Source of the DNA: an uncultured Desulfovibrio sp.
GTDB lineage: Bacteria > Desulfobacterota > Desulfovibrionia > Desulfovibrionales > Desulfovibrionaceae
Assembly (NCBI GenBank): GCA_900541395.1
Contig: UQJT01000020.1
Span: 1-41,464, forward strand
Reading direction: 5' to 3'
DNA length: 41,464 bases
In this document: positions 16,008 through 24,047 of the stretch, one piece after another
How the letters are laid out: every line of letters starts with the position of its first letter
How positions within the stretch are numbered: the stretch's first letter is position 1
Made by a program: the position numbers and the translations under genes
The notes under the pieces: generated by a model
Databases searched by the model: none
The model's input: only the letters and a program-made list of their open reading frames with translations
Told to the model about the DNA's origin: nothing

Positions 16008-17684
16008 ATGAACACACACGCCGAAGGGCTCCACTTTCCCTTCGCTTCCGGCGAGGCATTGTGGGAATGGCATGTGCCTTCCGACCGTCTGGTCCTGAGC
16101 GCGGGCGCGCTTCAGGCTTTCAGGCTGCCCCACCCGCCGGTCACCATGGGCGACTTTCTGAAACGAGTGCCCGCCAGCTTTCTTTCCACGCTGGCCGAAA
16201 GCCGTCGCAAGGTGTTGGAAACGCCGAACGAAAATTTTCTTGAATCCTCCTACCCCTTCGAAGGGCTGCTGGTTCGGGAACGGCTGCTTGTTCTGGACCG
16301 AGACGACGGCGGACGCCCCGTACGCGTCCTGGGCCAGTGCTCCGTGGCGGGCGAATCCCCCATGCCGACGGAGCGGACAGGCACGCTCCCCGGAGGAGCA
16401 GGCTTCTGGACTTGCGACGTGCGCGGCCACTGTACCCGTATGGACGGTCGATGCGCCGCGTTGCTCGGTTTCAGCCCCGAAGCGCGCGTCATGGATTTGT
16501 CGGACTGGCAAAGCCGCCTGCGGGACGGCGACGGCATGCTGTGCCGCCATAAAAAACTCATTGCGGGCACCGAAACCGGCGATGTGTTTGAGGATCTGAT
16601 CCAGATACGGCGAGAAAGCGGCGATTATGCCCTGATGGACCTGCGGGGGTCGGTGCTGGAACGCGATGCGGACGGCCGCGCGGTGACGCTGGGAGGCAGC
16701 CTACGCAGCGCGCTTGATTTTTCCTCGTCCAACGAACCCGACAATCGGGAAAGCGGCCGCCTGCTCCTGGCGGTCAACGCCACGGGCGACGGCCTGTGGG
16801 ATTGGGACGCCACCACCGACAGAGTATATTACAGCCCGCGCTATCTTTCCATGCTGGGCTATACGGCCGAAGATTTCCCCGCCCGTTTCGACGTATGGGA
16901 AGCCAAAATTCATCCCGACGACTATGCCAAAATCGTGCCCATGCAGCGGGCATTGGTGGAAACACCCGAAATGGGCGACTCTTTCGAATGTACCTACCGC
17001 ATGCGCAAGGCCGACGGAGCGTGGGCCTGGATTATGGGTCGAGGATACGTCACCCACCGTGACGCCGACGGCAGGGCTACCCGTCTGGTGGGACTGCACA
17101 CGGACATCTCCGCGTCCCAGGGCGAACGCGAACGCCTGGAGGAACTGGTCAAAAACGATGCTCTGACCGGTCTGCACAGCCGCGCCTTTTGCGATCTGGA
17201 AGTGGAAAACATGGAACGCGCCCGGGTGCGTCCGGTCAGCGTCATCTCCTGCGACGTCAACGGACTCAAACTGATCAACGACTACCTCGGCCATAACGCG
17301 GGGGACGACTTGTTGCGCCGGACGGCCGTCCTGCTGCGCGAACATTTGCGCCTCACCGACTGCGCGGCCCGCATGGGCGGAGACGAGTTTGTCCTTCTTT
17401 TGCCCGGCTGCGGCAGTTCCAAGGCCCGGGATATTCTGGAGCGGATACGGCGCGGACTCGAAGCCGCCAACGAACGCGGGGACATGCCCGTCCTGCTGTC
17501 CTTCGGGCTGGCTTCCACCGACGATCCGGCGGTCCCCGTGTCCCAACTTTTGCGCGATGCGGACCGCGCCATGCTGCGCGATAAAAACGCCCATCGCCCC
17601 GAATCCCACCGGCGCATCAAAAAATGGATTGAGCGCGACAAGAACGTCATCGTGTCGCTCGAAGACAGTCGCTACGAGGGGTGA
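16008..17684 (+). CDS. Diguanylate cyclase with PAS sensor domains (GGDEF)
   Basis: A 558-residue protein that makes cyclic di-GMP from two GTP. The start is the ATG of MNTHAEG with GGAG seven bases upstream; the frame stays open for 74 codons further but without a good start. A first PAS-like region covers about residues 1-120 and a second about 125-220 (CDVRGHCTRMDGRCAALLGF). A clear PAS/PAC lies at about 255-370 (GDGLWDWDATTD, WEAKIHPDDY, YRMRKADGAWAW). The GGDEF domain follows from KNDALTGLHSRAFCD. The active-site loop is an intact GGDEF at 457-461. RLTD at 448-451 lies five residues before it, the position of the inhibitory I-site, so product feedback is likely. No membrane segment or EAL domain is seen. 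It is divergent from fhaC. Confidence 0.92.
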   Translation: MNTHAEGLHFPFASGEALWEWHVPSDRLVLSAGALQAFRLPHPPVTMGDFLKRVPASFLSTLAESRRKVLETPNENFLESSYPFEGLLVRERLLVLDRDDGGRPVRVLGQCSVAGESPMPTERTGTLPGGAGFWTCDVRGHCTRMDGRCAALLGFSPEARVMDLSDWQSRLRDGDGMLCRHKKLIAGTETGDVFEDLIQIRRESGDYALMDLRGSVLERDADGRAVTLGGSLRSALDFSSSNEPDNRESGRLLLAVNATGDGLWDWDATTDRVYYSPRYLSMLGYTAEDFPARFDVWEAKIHPDDYAKIVPMQRALVETPEMGDSFECTYRMRKADGAWAWIMGRGYVTHRDADGRATRLVGLHTDISASQGERERLEELVKNDALTGLHSRAFCDLEVENMERARVRPVSVISCDVNGLKLINDYLGHNAGDDLLRRTAVLLREHLRLTDCAARMGGDEFVLLLPGCGSSKARDILERIRRGLEAANERGDMPVLLSFGLASTDDPAVPVSQLLRDADRAMLRDKNAHRPESHRRIKKWIERDKNVIVSLEDSRYEG

Positions 17685-17734
17685 CCGCCGCCGACTCGGG
17701 ACGGCTCTCCAAAGGCGGAAATGCAAGTGCAAGC

Positions 17735-17766
17735 AAGGGGAGGGAAACCAAGATTTCCCTCCCCTT
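17735..17766. terminator. Bidirectional terminator between GGDEF gene and arylsulfotransferase
   Basis: A perfect 13-bp stem, AAGGGGAGGGAAA paired with TTTCCCTCCCCTT, around a six-base loop. It lies between two convergent genes (stops at 17684 and 17816). The downstream plus-strand tail is only moderately T-rich. Confidence 0.75.
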
Positions 17767-17815
17767 CAGGTTTTCCAGACGAGCCTTTCAGGCTCCGCGC
17801 CGGTTTATTTCATGA

Positions 17816-19183
17816 TTACTTTTTGGGCATGGGAGCGGAACCTTCCGACAGTATCTGAGTCCAGTTGGGCAACTGGGAGACGGGCTTCAGTTCCTTACCC
17901 GCAAAACCGGGCCAATCCTTGGCGTAACGCAGAGCCTTGTGGATGCTGCCGCCGCCCTTGCCGTGATTGTTGCTGGTCTTGTATACGGTGTCCTGGCTGA
18001 TCGGGTTCAGATATTCCCACACGATATTCTTGTCCGGGGTCACTTCCACCACGTGGCCGTTATTGGTGGTGGTGATCATCCAATTGCCGTTGGCCTGCTT
18101 CTGCGCGCCGCACTGATAGGCGGAATAGAAGTTGCCGCCGGGGGCTCCCACCGCACCGGGGCCCCAGAACCACACGACCTTGTCCGTCTTGGGATCGATT
18201 TCCACGCCGCGCGTGTAGTTGCCGGAAGGACGATTGTTGCCGTTGTCCAGAATGGTGATGGTGTCGTCCGCGGTCCAGTCGGGAGCGTGGGGGCCGAACA
18301 ACTGCTGATCGCCGTCGTCCGAATAGCCGGCCGGGGCCTTGCCCGCTCCGTAGTTGGCAGGGTTGCCCCAGCGATAGGTGATCTTCCCCGTTTTCTTGTC
18401 GATGACGTACACTTCGGCCAGGTTGCGCGAAGTCACGCAAATCTGATCGGTGCGGGGGTTGTAGGCCACGCCGTTGAAGTGCGTCCAGTCGGGACCGGCA
18501 TAGGCGCGGGACATGACGGGCGGGATAAACTTATTGATGTCGATCTGATCGGGGCCGGTGCCGATGTGATCCCAAACGTGCCATTCCCACACGGTATTGC
18601 CGTTGTGATCCACTTCGCGGATGAAGTCGGGCCAAATGCCGTCCACATGTTCCTTGCCCAGCTTGATGCCGTCCTTGAACAGGCAGCGGCCGCCGAAGTT
18701 GGGATCCATACCCTTGGCGACGGCTTCATCGTAGCTCTTGTATTCCCAGCCGAGGATCAGCATGTTGCCGTTGGGCATCACTTCAAACGTATGATGGGAA
18801 ACCTCTTTGCCGGGAGTGTACATCTTGTATTCCCACACCTTTTTACCGTTCCAGTCGAATTCCTCGACCAGGCCGGAGGTGCCGCCGAACACGCCGGGTT
18901 TGGCGTCGGGGATGCGGGCGTGCTTGACCATATTGCCGTTGGGCAACAATTCCGCATAAAAGTTGTTGTACTCGCTCTTCCACTCGTTGACCACGTTGCC
19001 GTCGTTATCGATCAGATAAACACTTTTGGAATCCTGCGGCGCGATCAACACATAGCCGTCCGTGGCGCCCGGATTGTTCTGAAGCACGCCGAGAGGACCG
19101 TGGAAAGCTTCGTACGCCGAGGACGGCGCGGCAAAAGCGGCGACGAGCCCGGCGGCAGCCAAAGTGGTGACGATACGTTTCAT
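17816..19183 (-). CDS. Exported arylsulfotransferase-family protein (copy 1)
   Basis: A 455-residue periplasmic protein of the arylsulfate sulfotransferase (ASST) type, which moves sulfate between phenolic compounds without PAPS. The start is MKRIVTTLAAAG with a GGAGAGAG site; a frame extension of 24 codons is rejected because it precedes the signal peptide. The cleavage site is near SSAYEA. The body shows the family's propeller repeats: YLIDNDGNVVNEW, WEYKMYTPG, DHNGNTVWEWHVWD and VEVTPDKNIVWEY. Conserved histidine candidates are in FGPHAPDW and DWTHFNGVAYN. It is distantly related to the second ASST-like gene at 26664-28067. The substrate cannot be told from the sequence. E. coli AssT is longer, about 600 residues. 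Confidence 0.82.
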   Translation of the reverse strand: MKRIVTTLAAAGLVAAFAAPSSAYEAFHGPLGVLQNNPGATDGYVLIAPQDSKSVYLIDNDGNVVNEWKSEYNNFYAELLPNGNMVKHARIPDAKPGVFGGTSGLVEEFDWNGKKVWEYKMYTPGKEVSHHTFEVMPNGNMLILGWEYKSYDEAVAKGMDPNFGGRCLFKDGIKLGKEHVDGIWPDFIREVDHNGNTVWEWHVWDHIGTGPDQIDINKFIPPVMSRAYAGPDWTHFNGVAYNPRTDQICVTSRNLAEVYVIDKKTGKITYRWGNPANYGAGKAPAGYSDDGDQQLFGPHAPDWTADDTITILDNGNNRPSGNYTRGVEIDPKTDKVVWFWGPGAVGAPGGNFYSAYQCGAQKQANGNWMITTTNNGHVVEVTPDKNIVWEYLNPISQDTVYKTSNNHGKGGGSIHKALRYAKDWPGFAGKELKPVSQLPNWTQILSEGSAPMPKK

Positions 19184-19279
19184 AACTCTCTCCAAAAAAT
19201 TTGCGAACAATGCGGAGCATTGTCCCATCTCGATAAGCCCGACGGGGCCCCCCAACAGTGCCTCTCAGACTTCAGGCGC

Positions 19280-19307
19280 AGTATATCACCTCGCTCTTTC
19301 CTGTCAA
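19280..19307 (-). promoter_or_regulatory. Sigma-70 promoter of arylsulfotransferase copy 1
   Basis: A minus-strand TTGACA (19307-19302), a 16-bp spacer and TATACT (19285-19280), about 97 bp upstream of the start codon. This is the best match to consensus in the window and suggests strong expression. Confidence 0.65.
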
Positions 19308-19387
19308 TCTTTTTGTTTTTTATTACACAAACAACATCTTAAAATATTATAACTCCGCTCCCGCTCCGCTTACCGGGTACCTTGTCT

Positions 19388-20281
19388 TCACGCCCCCTGC
19401 CGACGCAAAAAGTCGAGCACCAGGGAGTTGAACAACTCCGCTTTGGCGCGAAAAGCGTTATGTCCGGCTCCGGGCACGACGGCCAGTTCGCCCGCGGGCA
19501 GCGCATCGGCCAGGCGCGCGGCCGATACGGGTCGGAAAAACTCGTCCCGATCGCCCAGAACAACCAGGACCGGCACATGGACGGCGGCCAGTTGCTCCGC
19601 CGTATAAGCATACGATTCCGGCTGGTTCCAGGTGTTCCATACGTCCTTCATCAGCGTCCGCCAAAAATCGTCGCGGCCGGGTTTGGCGTGCTGCTTGGCG
19701 AAAAAGCTCCAGCTTTCCGGATCGGCTTTGTACATGGCGTCAAGGTCCGCGTCGGTCAGGTCCGCGCGTTTGGTGACCGGCGCGTAATAGGCCGCCATTC
19801 CTTCAAAATAATGCCGCATATCCTCCGCTTCCACGGGAGGCACCGCACCGCCTACAACCAGGGCCCGAGCCAGTTCCGGATGCCGGATGCCCACGGTCAG
19901 GGTCGTGATGCCTCCGTCGCTGTACCCCATGATGATGGGCTTTTCCAACCCCAGAGCCCGGCAGAAGGCGGCCACGTCGTCCGCCAGCAGCGTGTATCCG
20001 AAGGCGTGGTCGGGATTGTCCGTACGCCCATGGCCGCGCGTATCGGGCAGAATCACCCGGTAATGCGCCGCCAGCGCGTCGACCTGTTTTCCCCACATGG
20101 CCGAGGTCAGCCCCCCGCCGTGCAACAACACCAAAGGTTCTCCCGTCCCTTTTTCCGTATAGGCCACGGATATCCCGTCGGCCTGAACAAAACGGACTTC
20201 ATCCCCGGCGGCCGAAGCGCTTCCAAGCGGGGTTCCCAGGGTCAGCAGAGCGGCCAGCGCCGTCAGCCATACTTTTCTCAT
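19388..20281 (-). CDS. Exported alpha/beta hydrolase
   Basis: A 297-residue alpha/beta-hydrolase-fold enzyme. The start MRKVWLTALA has AAGGAG eight bases upstream; a longer frame exists but begins with unlikely sequence. A signal peptide ends near residue 25 (GSASAAG). The fold landmarks are LLHGGG (oxyanion loop, about 53-58), nucleophile elbow GYSDGG with S121, acid in GDRDEF (D246) and H274 in GAGHNAF. This resembles the haloperoxidase/lactonase/carboxylesterase branch. The substrate is unknown. It follows the arylsulfotransferase start region with about 200 bp between, and that gene has its own promoter, so the two are probably not one operon. Confidence 0.87.
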   Translation of the reverse strand: MRKVWLTALAALLTLGTPLGSASAAGDEVRFVQADGISVAYTEKGTGEPLVLLHGGGLTSAMWGKQVDALAAHYRVILPDTRGHGRTDNPDHAFGYTLLADDVAAFCRALGLEKPIIMGYSDGGITTLTVGIRHPELARALVVGGAVPPVEAEDMRHYFEGMAAYYAPVTKRADLTDADLDAMYKADPESWSFFAKQHAKPGRDDFWRTLMKDVWNTWNQPESYAYTAEQLAAVHVPVLVVLGDRDEFFRPVSAARLADALPAGELAVVPGAGHNAFRAKAELFNSLVLDFLRRQGA

Positions 20282-20451
20282 CACAGGACTCCTTTGATTG
20301 ATTATGTGGAATACGCCGCCTCGACAGGCGACGCCCGACAAATAGTTTACCAATAAACTAATGTCAAGCGTCCCCTTCTCAACAACGTAAAACCGCCCGG
20401 CCGCATGAACGCGCCCGGGCGGAGAGAAGAACGGCAACGGCCGAAAAAGGA

Positions 20452-20606
20452 TTGGAAGTCATTTCCTAATTCGTATGGAATGACTTCCAACGCCGGCGAA
20501 AGTCCGGCGCGGCGCGAAACGCGCCGTGAATGAGCCAAAAACCACGCTTTTTGGCGAATGATTTGCATAATTCAGCCCTTGGGCTGAATTATGCAATGAG
20601 TTCTAG
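20452..20606 (+). repeat. 155-bp multi-hairpin repeat element, copy A (MITE-like)
   Basis: Inverted copy of the element at 34801-34957. It contains five successive hairpins: a TTGGAAGTCATT/AATGACTTCCAA stem, GCCGG..CCGGC, CGGCGCG..CGCGCCG, GCCAAAAA..TTTTTGGC, and GCATAATTCAGCCC/GGGCTGAATTATGC. Its right end is TAGAACTCATTGCATAATTC on the minus strand. The TAG at that end is the stop codon of ahcY, so the element abuts the gene exactly. It may serve as the ahcY terminator or mRNA end. Confidence 0.85.
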
Positions 20607-22027
20607 TAACGGTACAGTTCGGACTTGTACGGCCCTTCCACGGGCACGCCGATATAGTCGGCCTGCTGTCGGGACAGGGTGGTCAGCTTGACGCCCAGGC
20701 GGGCGAGGTGCAGGCGGGCCACTTCTTCATCCAGCTTTTTGGGCAGGGTATAGACCTTGCGCTCCAGCTTGGCCGTGGCCAGTTCCATCTGGGCCAGAAC
20801 CTGGTTGGTGAAGGAGTTGGACATGACGAAACTGGGGTGGCCGGTGGCGCAACCCAGGTTCACCAGGCGGCCTTCGGCCAGGACCAGGATGGAGCGGCCG
20901 CTGGGCAAGGTCCACTTGTCCACCTGAGGCTTGATTTCCGTGCGCGCGCAACCGGGCGTGGATTCCAGCCAGGCCATATCGATTTCGTTGTCGAAGTGAC
21001 CGATATTGCACACAATAGCCTCATCCTTCATACCCATCATGTGCTGACCGGTAATGACATGATAGTTGCCCGTGGCGGTGACATAAATATCGGCCAGAGG
21101 CAGGGCGTCTTCCACCGTGGTCACTTCATACCCCTCCATAGCGGCCTGGAGAGCGCAGATGGGGTCGATTTCGGTGACCAACACCCGCGCGCCGAAACCG
21201 CGCATGGACTGGGCGCAGCCCTTGCCCACGTCGCCGTAGCCGCACACCAACACCACCTTGCCCGCCACCATGATGTCGGTGGCGCGCTTGATGCCGTCGG
21301 CCAGAGATTCGCGGCAGCCATACAGATTGTCGAACTTGGACTTGGTTACCGAATCGTTGACGTTGATGGCCGGGAAGAGCAAGCGCCCTTCCTTTTCCAT
21401 CTGATACAGGCGGTGTACGCCGGTGGTTGTTTCTTCAGACACACCCTTGATGTTGGCGGCCACGTCCTGCCAGCGACGCGGGTTGGAAGCGTATGACAAA
21501 GCCAACCGCTCCATGATGATGGATTCTTCCTTGTTGGCGTGCGTCTTTTCGAGCAGCTCGGGGTTCTTCTCCACGGCCACGCCCTGGTGAATCAACAGCG
21601 TAGCGTCGCCGCCGTCGTCCACAATGAGATCGGGACCGGAACCGTCGGGCCAGGTCAGAGCCATCTCCGTGCACCACCAGTAATCTTCCAGACTTTCCCC
21701 CTTCCAGGCGAATACTTTGGCGTACCCCAAGTCGGCAACGGCCGCGGCCGCGTGATCCTGGGTGGAGAAAATATTGCACGAGGCCCAGCGGATATCCGCG
21801 CCCAGTTCATACAGGGTGCGGATGAGCATGGCCGTCTGAATGGTCATGTGCAGCGAGCCGGTGATTTTGAGCCCCTTGAGGGGCTTTTTGTCGGCATAAC
21901 GGTGGATGAGTTCCATCAGGCCGGGCATTTCCCGTTCGGAAAGCTGCATTTCTTTTTTGCCGAATTCAGCCAAGGATGCGTCGGCCACGGCGCATTGCAG
22001 GGATGGATCAAGGGGTTTGGCGGACAT
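20603..22027 (-). CDS. ahcY: S-adenosylhomocysteine hydrolase
   Basis: A 474-residue cytosolic NAD-dependent enzyme that splits S-adenosylhomocysteine into adenosine and homocysteine and so keeps methyltransferases running. Family landmarks: [27 protein letters not shown], the catalytic stretch [23 protein letters not shown]-binding [13 protein letters not shown] (about 260-272), [11 protein letters not shown], and the C-terminal KSELYRY that reaches the partner's NAD site. Length is normal for the bacterial type. GGAGG precedes the ATG. It lies 85 bp downstream of the SahR-type gene in the same direction, so the two are probably co-transcribed and SAH-controlled. Confidence 0.97.
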   Translation of the reverse strand: MSAKPLDPSLQCAVADASLAEFGKKEMQLSEREMPGLMELIHRYADKKPLKGLKITGSLHMTIQTAMLIRTLYELGADIRWASCNIFSTQDHAAAAVADLGYAKVFAWKGESLEDYWWCTEMALTWPDGSGPDLIVDDGGDATLLIHQGVAVEKNPELLEKTHANKEESIIMERLALSYASNPRRWQDVAANIKGVSEETTTGVHRLYQMEKEGRLLFPAINVNDSVTKSKFDNLYGCRESLADGIKRATDIMVAGKVVLVCGYGDVGKGCAQSMRGFGARVLVTEIDPICALQAAMEGYEVTTVEDALPLADIYVTATGNYHVITGQHMMGMKDEAIVCNIGHFDNEIDMAWLESTPGCARTEIKPQVDKWTLPSGRSILVLAEGRLVNLGCATGHPSFVMSNSFTNQVLAQMELATAKLERKVYTLPKKLDEEVARLHLARLGVKLTTLSRQQADYIGVPVEGPYKSELYRY

Positions 22028-22112
22028 GAAGGCCTCCGGTAAGGGTGATAAGATTCAAAAGTCGATACTTCAGGTTAACCGTGCGGCTTTGCATCTGATT
22101 TGCCATCAGACG

Positions 22113-23063
22113 CTAAAAAGCTCCGCCGCGTTTGCGGGCCAGCACCAGATGCAGGGCCAGGCCCATTTTCACTTCGCGTCGGCGACAGTCCACCGGCTCC
22201 AATCCCGCAGCCTTCAGCGCGGTCGTCAGTTCCTCGCGGGTAAAACCGAGCCAGCGGTCGCCGTACACATTGCGCATGGTTTCATCCTGATGGCGGTCGA
22301 AGTCCGTCACCAGAACCACCCCGCCGGGCCGAAGCACACGGGCCATTTCCCGAATGGCCGCTTCGGGGTGGGAAAGATGGTGCAGCACCAGGTTGATGCA
22401 CGCAAAATCCGCCTCGCCGTCACGCAGAGGCAGATGGTCCAGCTCGCCGATACGCAGGGATACACCCGCGCCGTCCTCGGCGTCCTCGGCGTCGGAGGCG
22501 CGGCCGAAACGGCGGCGGGCCAGTTCCAGCATACGCGGCGATCCGTCCACGCCGATGACCTCACGACTGACGCCGCGCAGACGTTCCAGCACCTCTCCGG
22601 TGCCGCAGCCCAGATCCACGGCGATGCCGCAGCCGTCGGGCACGGCCTCGCGCACGGCCTCGGGCAGGCGGAAATCGCCCAGAACCTCGCGGTTGAGTTC
22701 GTCCCAGTCTTCGGCGATGCTGTTAAAAAACTGCCGCGTCTTGAGCGCCCGTTCCTCAATGATGCGGGCGGCCATGTCCAAATCGGCGCGCCCTTCCTCC
22801 CGGGCGAAACTCAAAACGCCATCCAGAAACGCCCGACCCGGCCCGGTCTCGGATGCGGAATAAAATACCCACAGCCCATCGCGCCGGGCGCGAAGCAATC
22901 CCGCCTCGGTCAATATTTTCAAATGACGAGACACCCGCGATTGCCCCATGCCGAGCAGCGTAACCAGCTCGTTGACCGAAAGCTCGTACCGCTGAAGAAC
23001 CAAGGCAAGCCGCAACCGTGTTTCGTCCGCCAGGGCTTTGAGGTGTCGCAGGGTGTCGGACAT
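22113..23063 (-). CDS. sahR: ArsR-family regulator with methyltransferase domain (SahR type)
   Basis: A 316-residue protein with an ArsR winged helix at about 1-90 (LADETRLRLALVL, then LLGMGQSRVSRHLKIL). This is fused to a class I SAM-dependent methyltransferase fold at about 100-316 (VDLGCGTGEVLERL, INLVLHHLSHPEA, RVLRPGGVVLVTDF). No metal-binding CxC of classic ArsR is seen. In Desulfovibrio, SahR is a known ArsR-type regulator of this architecture that controls ahcY and methionine recycling by sensing S-adenosylhomocysteine. The ahcY neighbour and the palindrome in front of this gene support the same role here and self-control. A catalytic methyltransferase function cannot be excluded. Confidence 0.88.
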   Translation of the reverse strand: MSDTLRHLKALADETRLRLALVLQRYELSVNELVTLLGMGQSRVSRHLKILTEAGLLRARRDGLWVFYSASETGPGRAFLDGVLSFAREEGRADLDMAARIIEERALKTRQFFNSIAEDWDELNREVLGDFRLPEAVREAVPDGCGIAVDLGCGTGEVLERLRGVSREVIGVDGSPRMLELARRRFGRASDAEDAEDGAGVSLRIGELDHLPLRDGEADFACINLVLHHLSHPEAAIREMARVLRPGGVVLVTDFDRHQDETMRNVYGDRWLGFTREELTTALKAAGLEPVDCRRREVKMGLALHLVLARKRGGAF

Positions 23064-23090
23064 AATTCAGTACCTTGAATTGTCATCTAT

Positions 23091-23106
23091 ATCAAATTTT
23101 ATTGAT
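23091..23106. promoter_or_regulatory. Candidate SahR operator
   Basis: An inverted repeat ATCAA-N6-TTGAT, 28 bp upstream of the sahR start and just after the -10 box at 23114-23109. A repressor bound here would block the start of transcription. SahR as binder is inferred from gene content. Confidence 0.6.
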
Positions 23107-23108
23107 GT

Positions 23109-23137
23109 TCTATATCAGGTCATCTGGATACAGTCAA
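23109..23137 (-). promoter_or_regulatory. Sigma-70 promoter of sahR-ahcY
   Basis: A minus-strand TTGACT (23137-23132), 17-bp spacer, TATAGA (23114-23109). The spacing is ideal and the operator candidate follows directly. Confidence 0.65.
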
Positions 23138-23218
23138 GCAGGTAAAACCAATGAGAAGACAACGGCACAAAATCGGGGGCCGCGCACGGGTCCGACGTTG
23201 CCCGGCCGGTAAACGCCC

Positions 23219-23243
23219 AAAAAAGGCCGCCTCAAGGGCGGCC
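23219..23243 (-). terminator. Rho-independent terminator of the DUF3574 gene
   Basis: On the minus strand a GGCCGCC/GGCGGCC stem with a short loop is followed by six T. It lies about 30 bp past the stop of the gene at 23271-23702. Confidence 0.8.
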
Positions 23244-23270
23244 CGATGGCTGAAGGAAGGTGCGAAAGGC

Positions 23271-23702
23271 TTACTGGAAATAAATGGAAGCCTCAATGCC
23301 GGGAGTCACAACCATATATACCGAGGCGTTGCTGCCCGGAAAACGCCGCACGAATTCGCGAGCCACCCGTTCCCGCGCCGCCTGGGTTTCCGCAGTTTCC
23401 TGAAAGTCCAGAAAAACCACCACATTGCGCTCCCGAATAAGCCCACGCTCCGGGTGCACCCATTCGCCGCGAGCATCCCGCACCATGCAATAGCCGTCCT
23501 TGAAAGCCGGGGTCAGCACCTCGCTGGCGAATTTGCTGAATTCCTCGTCCCTTACGGCCTTTTTGCCGTAGCCCAGCCCGAATGTCATGCGCAAGGAAAC
23601 ATCGTAGTTGAATGTCCGATCTCCCTCGGCCCGGGCGGGGGAAGACAAACAAACACAGCCCAGCAGGGCGCACGAAACCAGCGATGCCAACAACTTGTTC
23701 AT
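23271..23702 (-). CDS. Exported DUF3574 protein
   Basis: A 143-residue secreted or lipid-anchored protein. The signal sequence MNKLLASLVSCALLGC carries a possible lipobox (ALLGC, C16), though cleavage after PARA at about 25 is equally possible. The mature part matches DUF3574 by pattern: RMTFGLGYG, DEEFSKFASEVLTPAF, DGYCMVRDARGEW, then ERNVVVFLDF and PGIEASIYF. No function is known for the family. It stands alone with its own terminator. Confidence 0.75.
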   Translation of the reverse strand: MNKLLASLVSCALLGCVCLSSPARAEGDRTFNYDVSLRMTFGLGYGKKAVRDEEFSKFASEVLTPAFKDGYCMVRDARGEWVHPERGLIRERNVVVFLDFQETAETQAARERVAREFVRRFPGSNASVYMVVTPGIEASIYFQ

Positions 23703-24047
23703 GCGTTCACCTCATAGTTTGAAATAAAAATTGGATCGGCAGTCCGTCTGCCCTGTTTTTCCTGTACACCATTTTGGTTCCGAAAGCCCAGCAAATAATG
23801 GTTGTGTTACAGCTTTCCGGTCGACGCTTTTCGACGGCGACCATATTGCCGAAAACCGCTCCGCGTTCCATACGACGGGGCGCTCTTCGGGCAACTGCCG
23901 CTCGCGCCTCGGGCGGTTAAAGGCTTCCCAGGCGGTCCCGGGCCGGGCCGACTCCATGCGCCCCCTCGCGGGGGCGAAAAACACGAAACACGCTCGCTTA
24001 CGGCGCGGCAAGCCGCAACCTGCTCGCGTGTATCGGGAGCCTGACGG
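23703..24047. other. Intergenic region, nothing recognised
   Basis: Between the starts of the DUF3574 gene and the end of hypF. Short open frames exist on both strands but have no recognisable sequence. A promoter for the DUF3574 gene must lie here, but no clear -35/-10 pair was seen. Confidence 0.5.
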
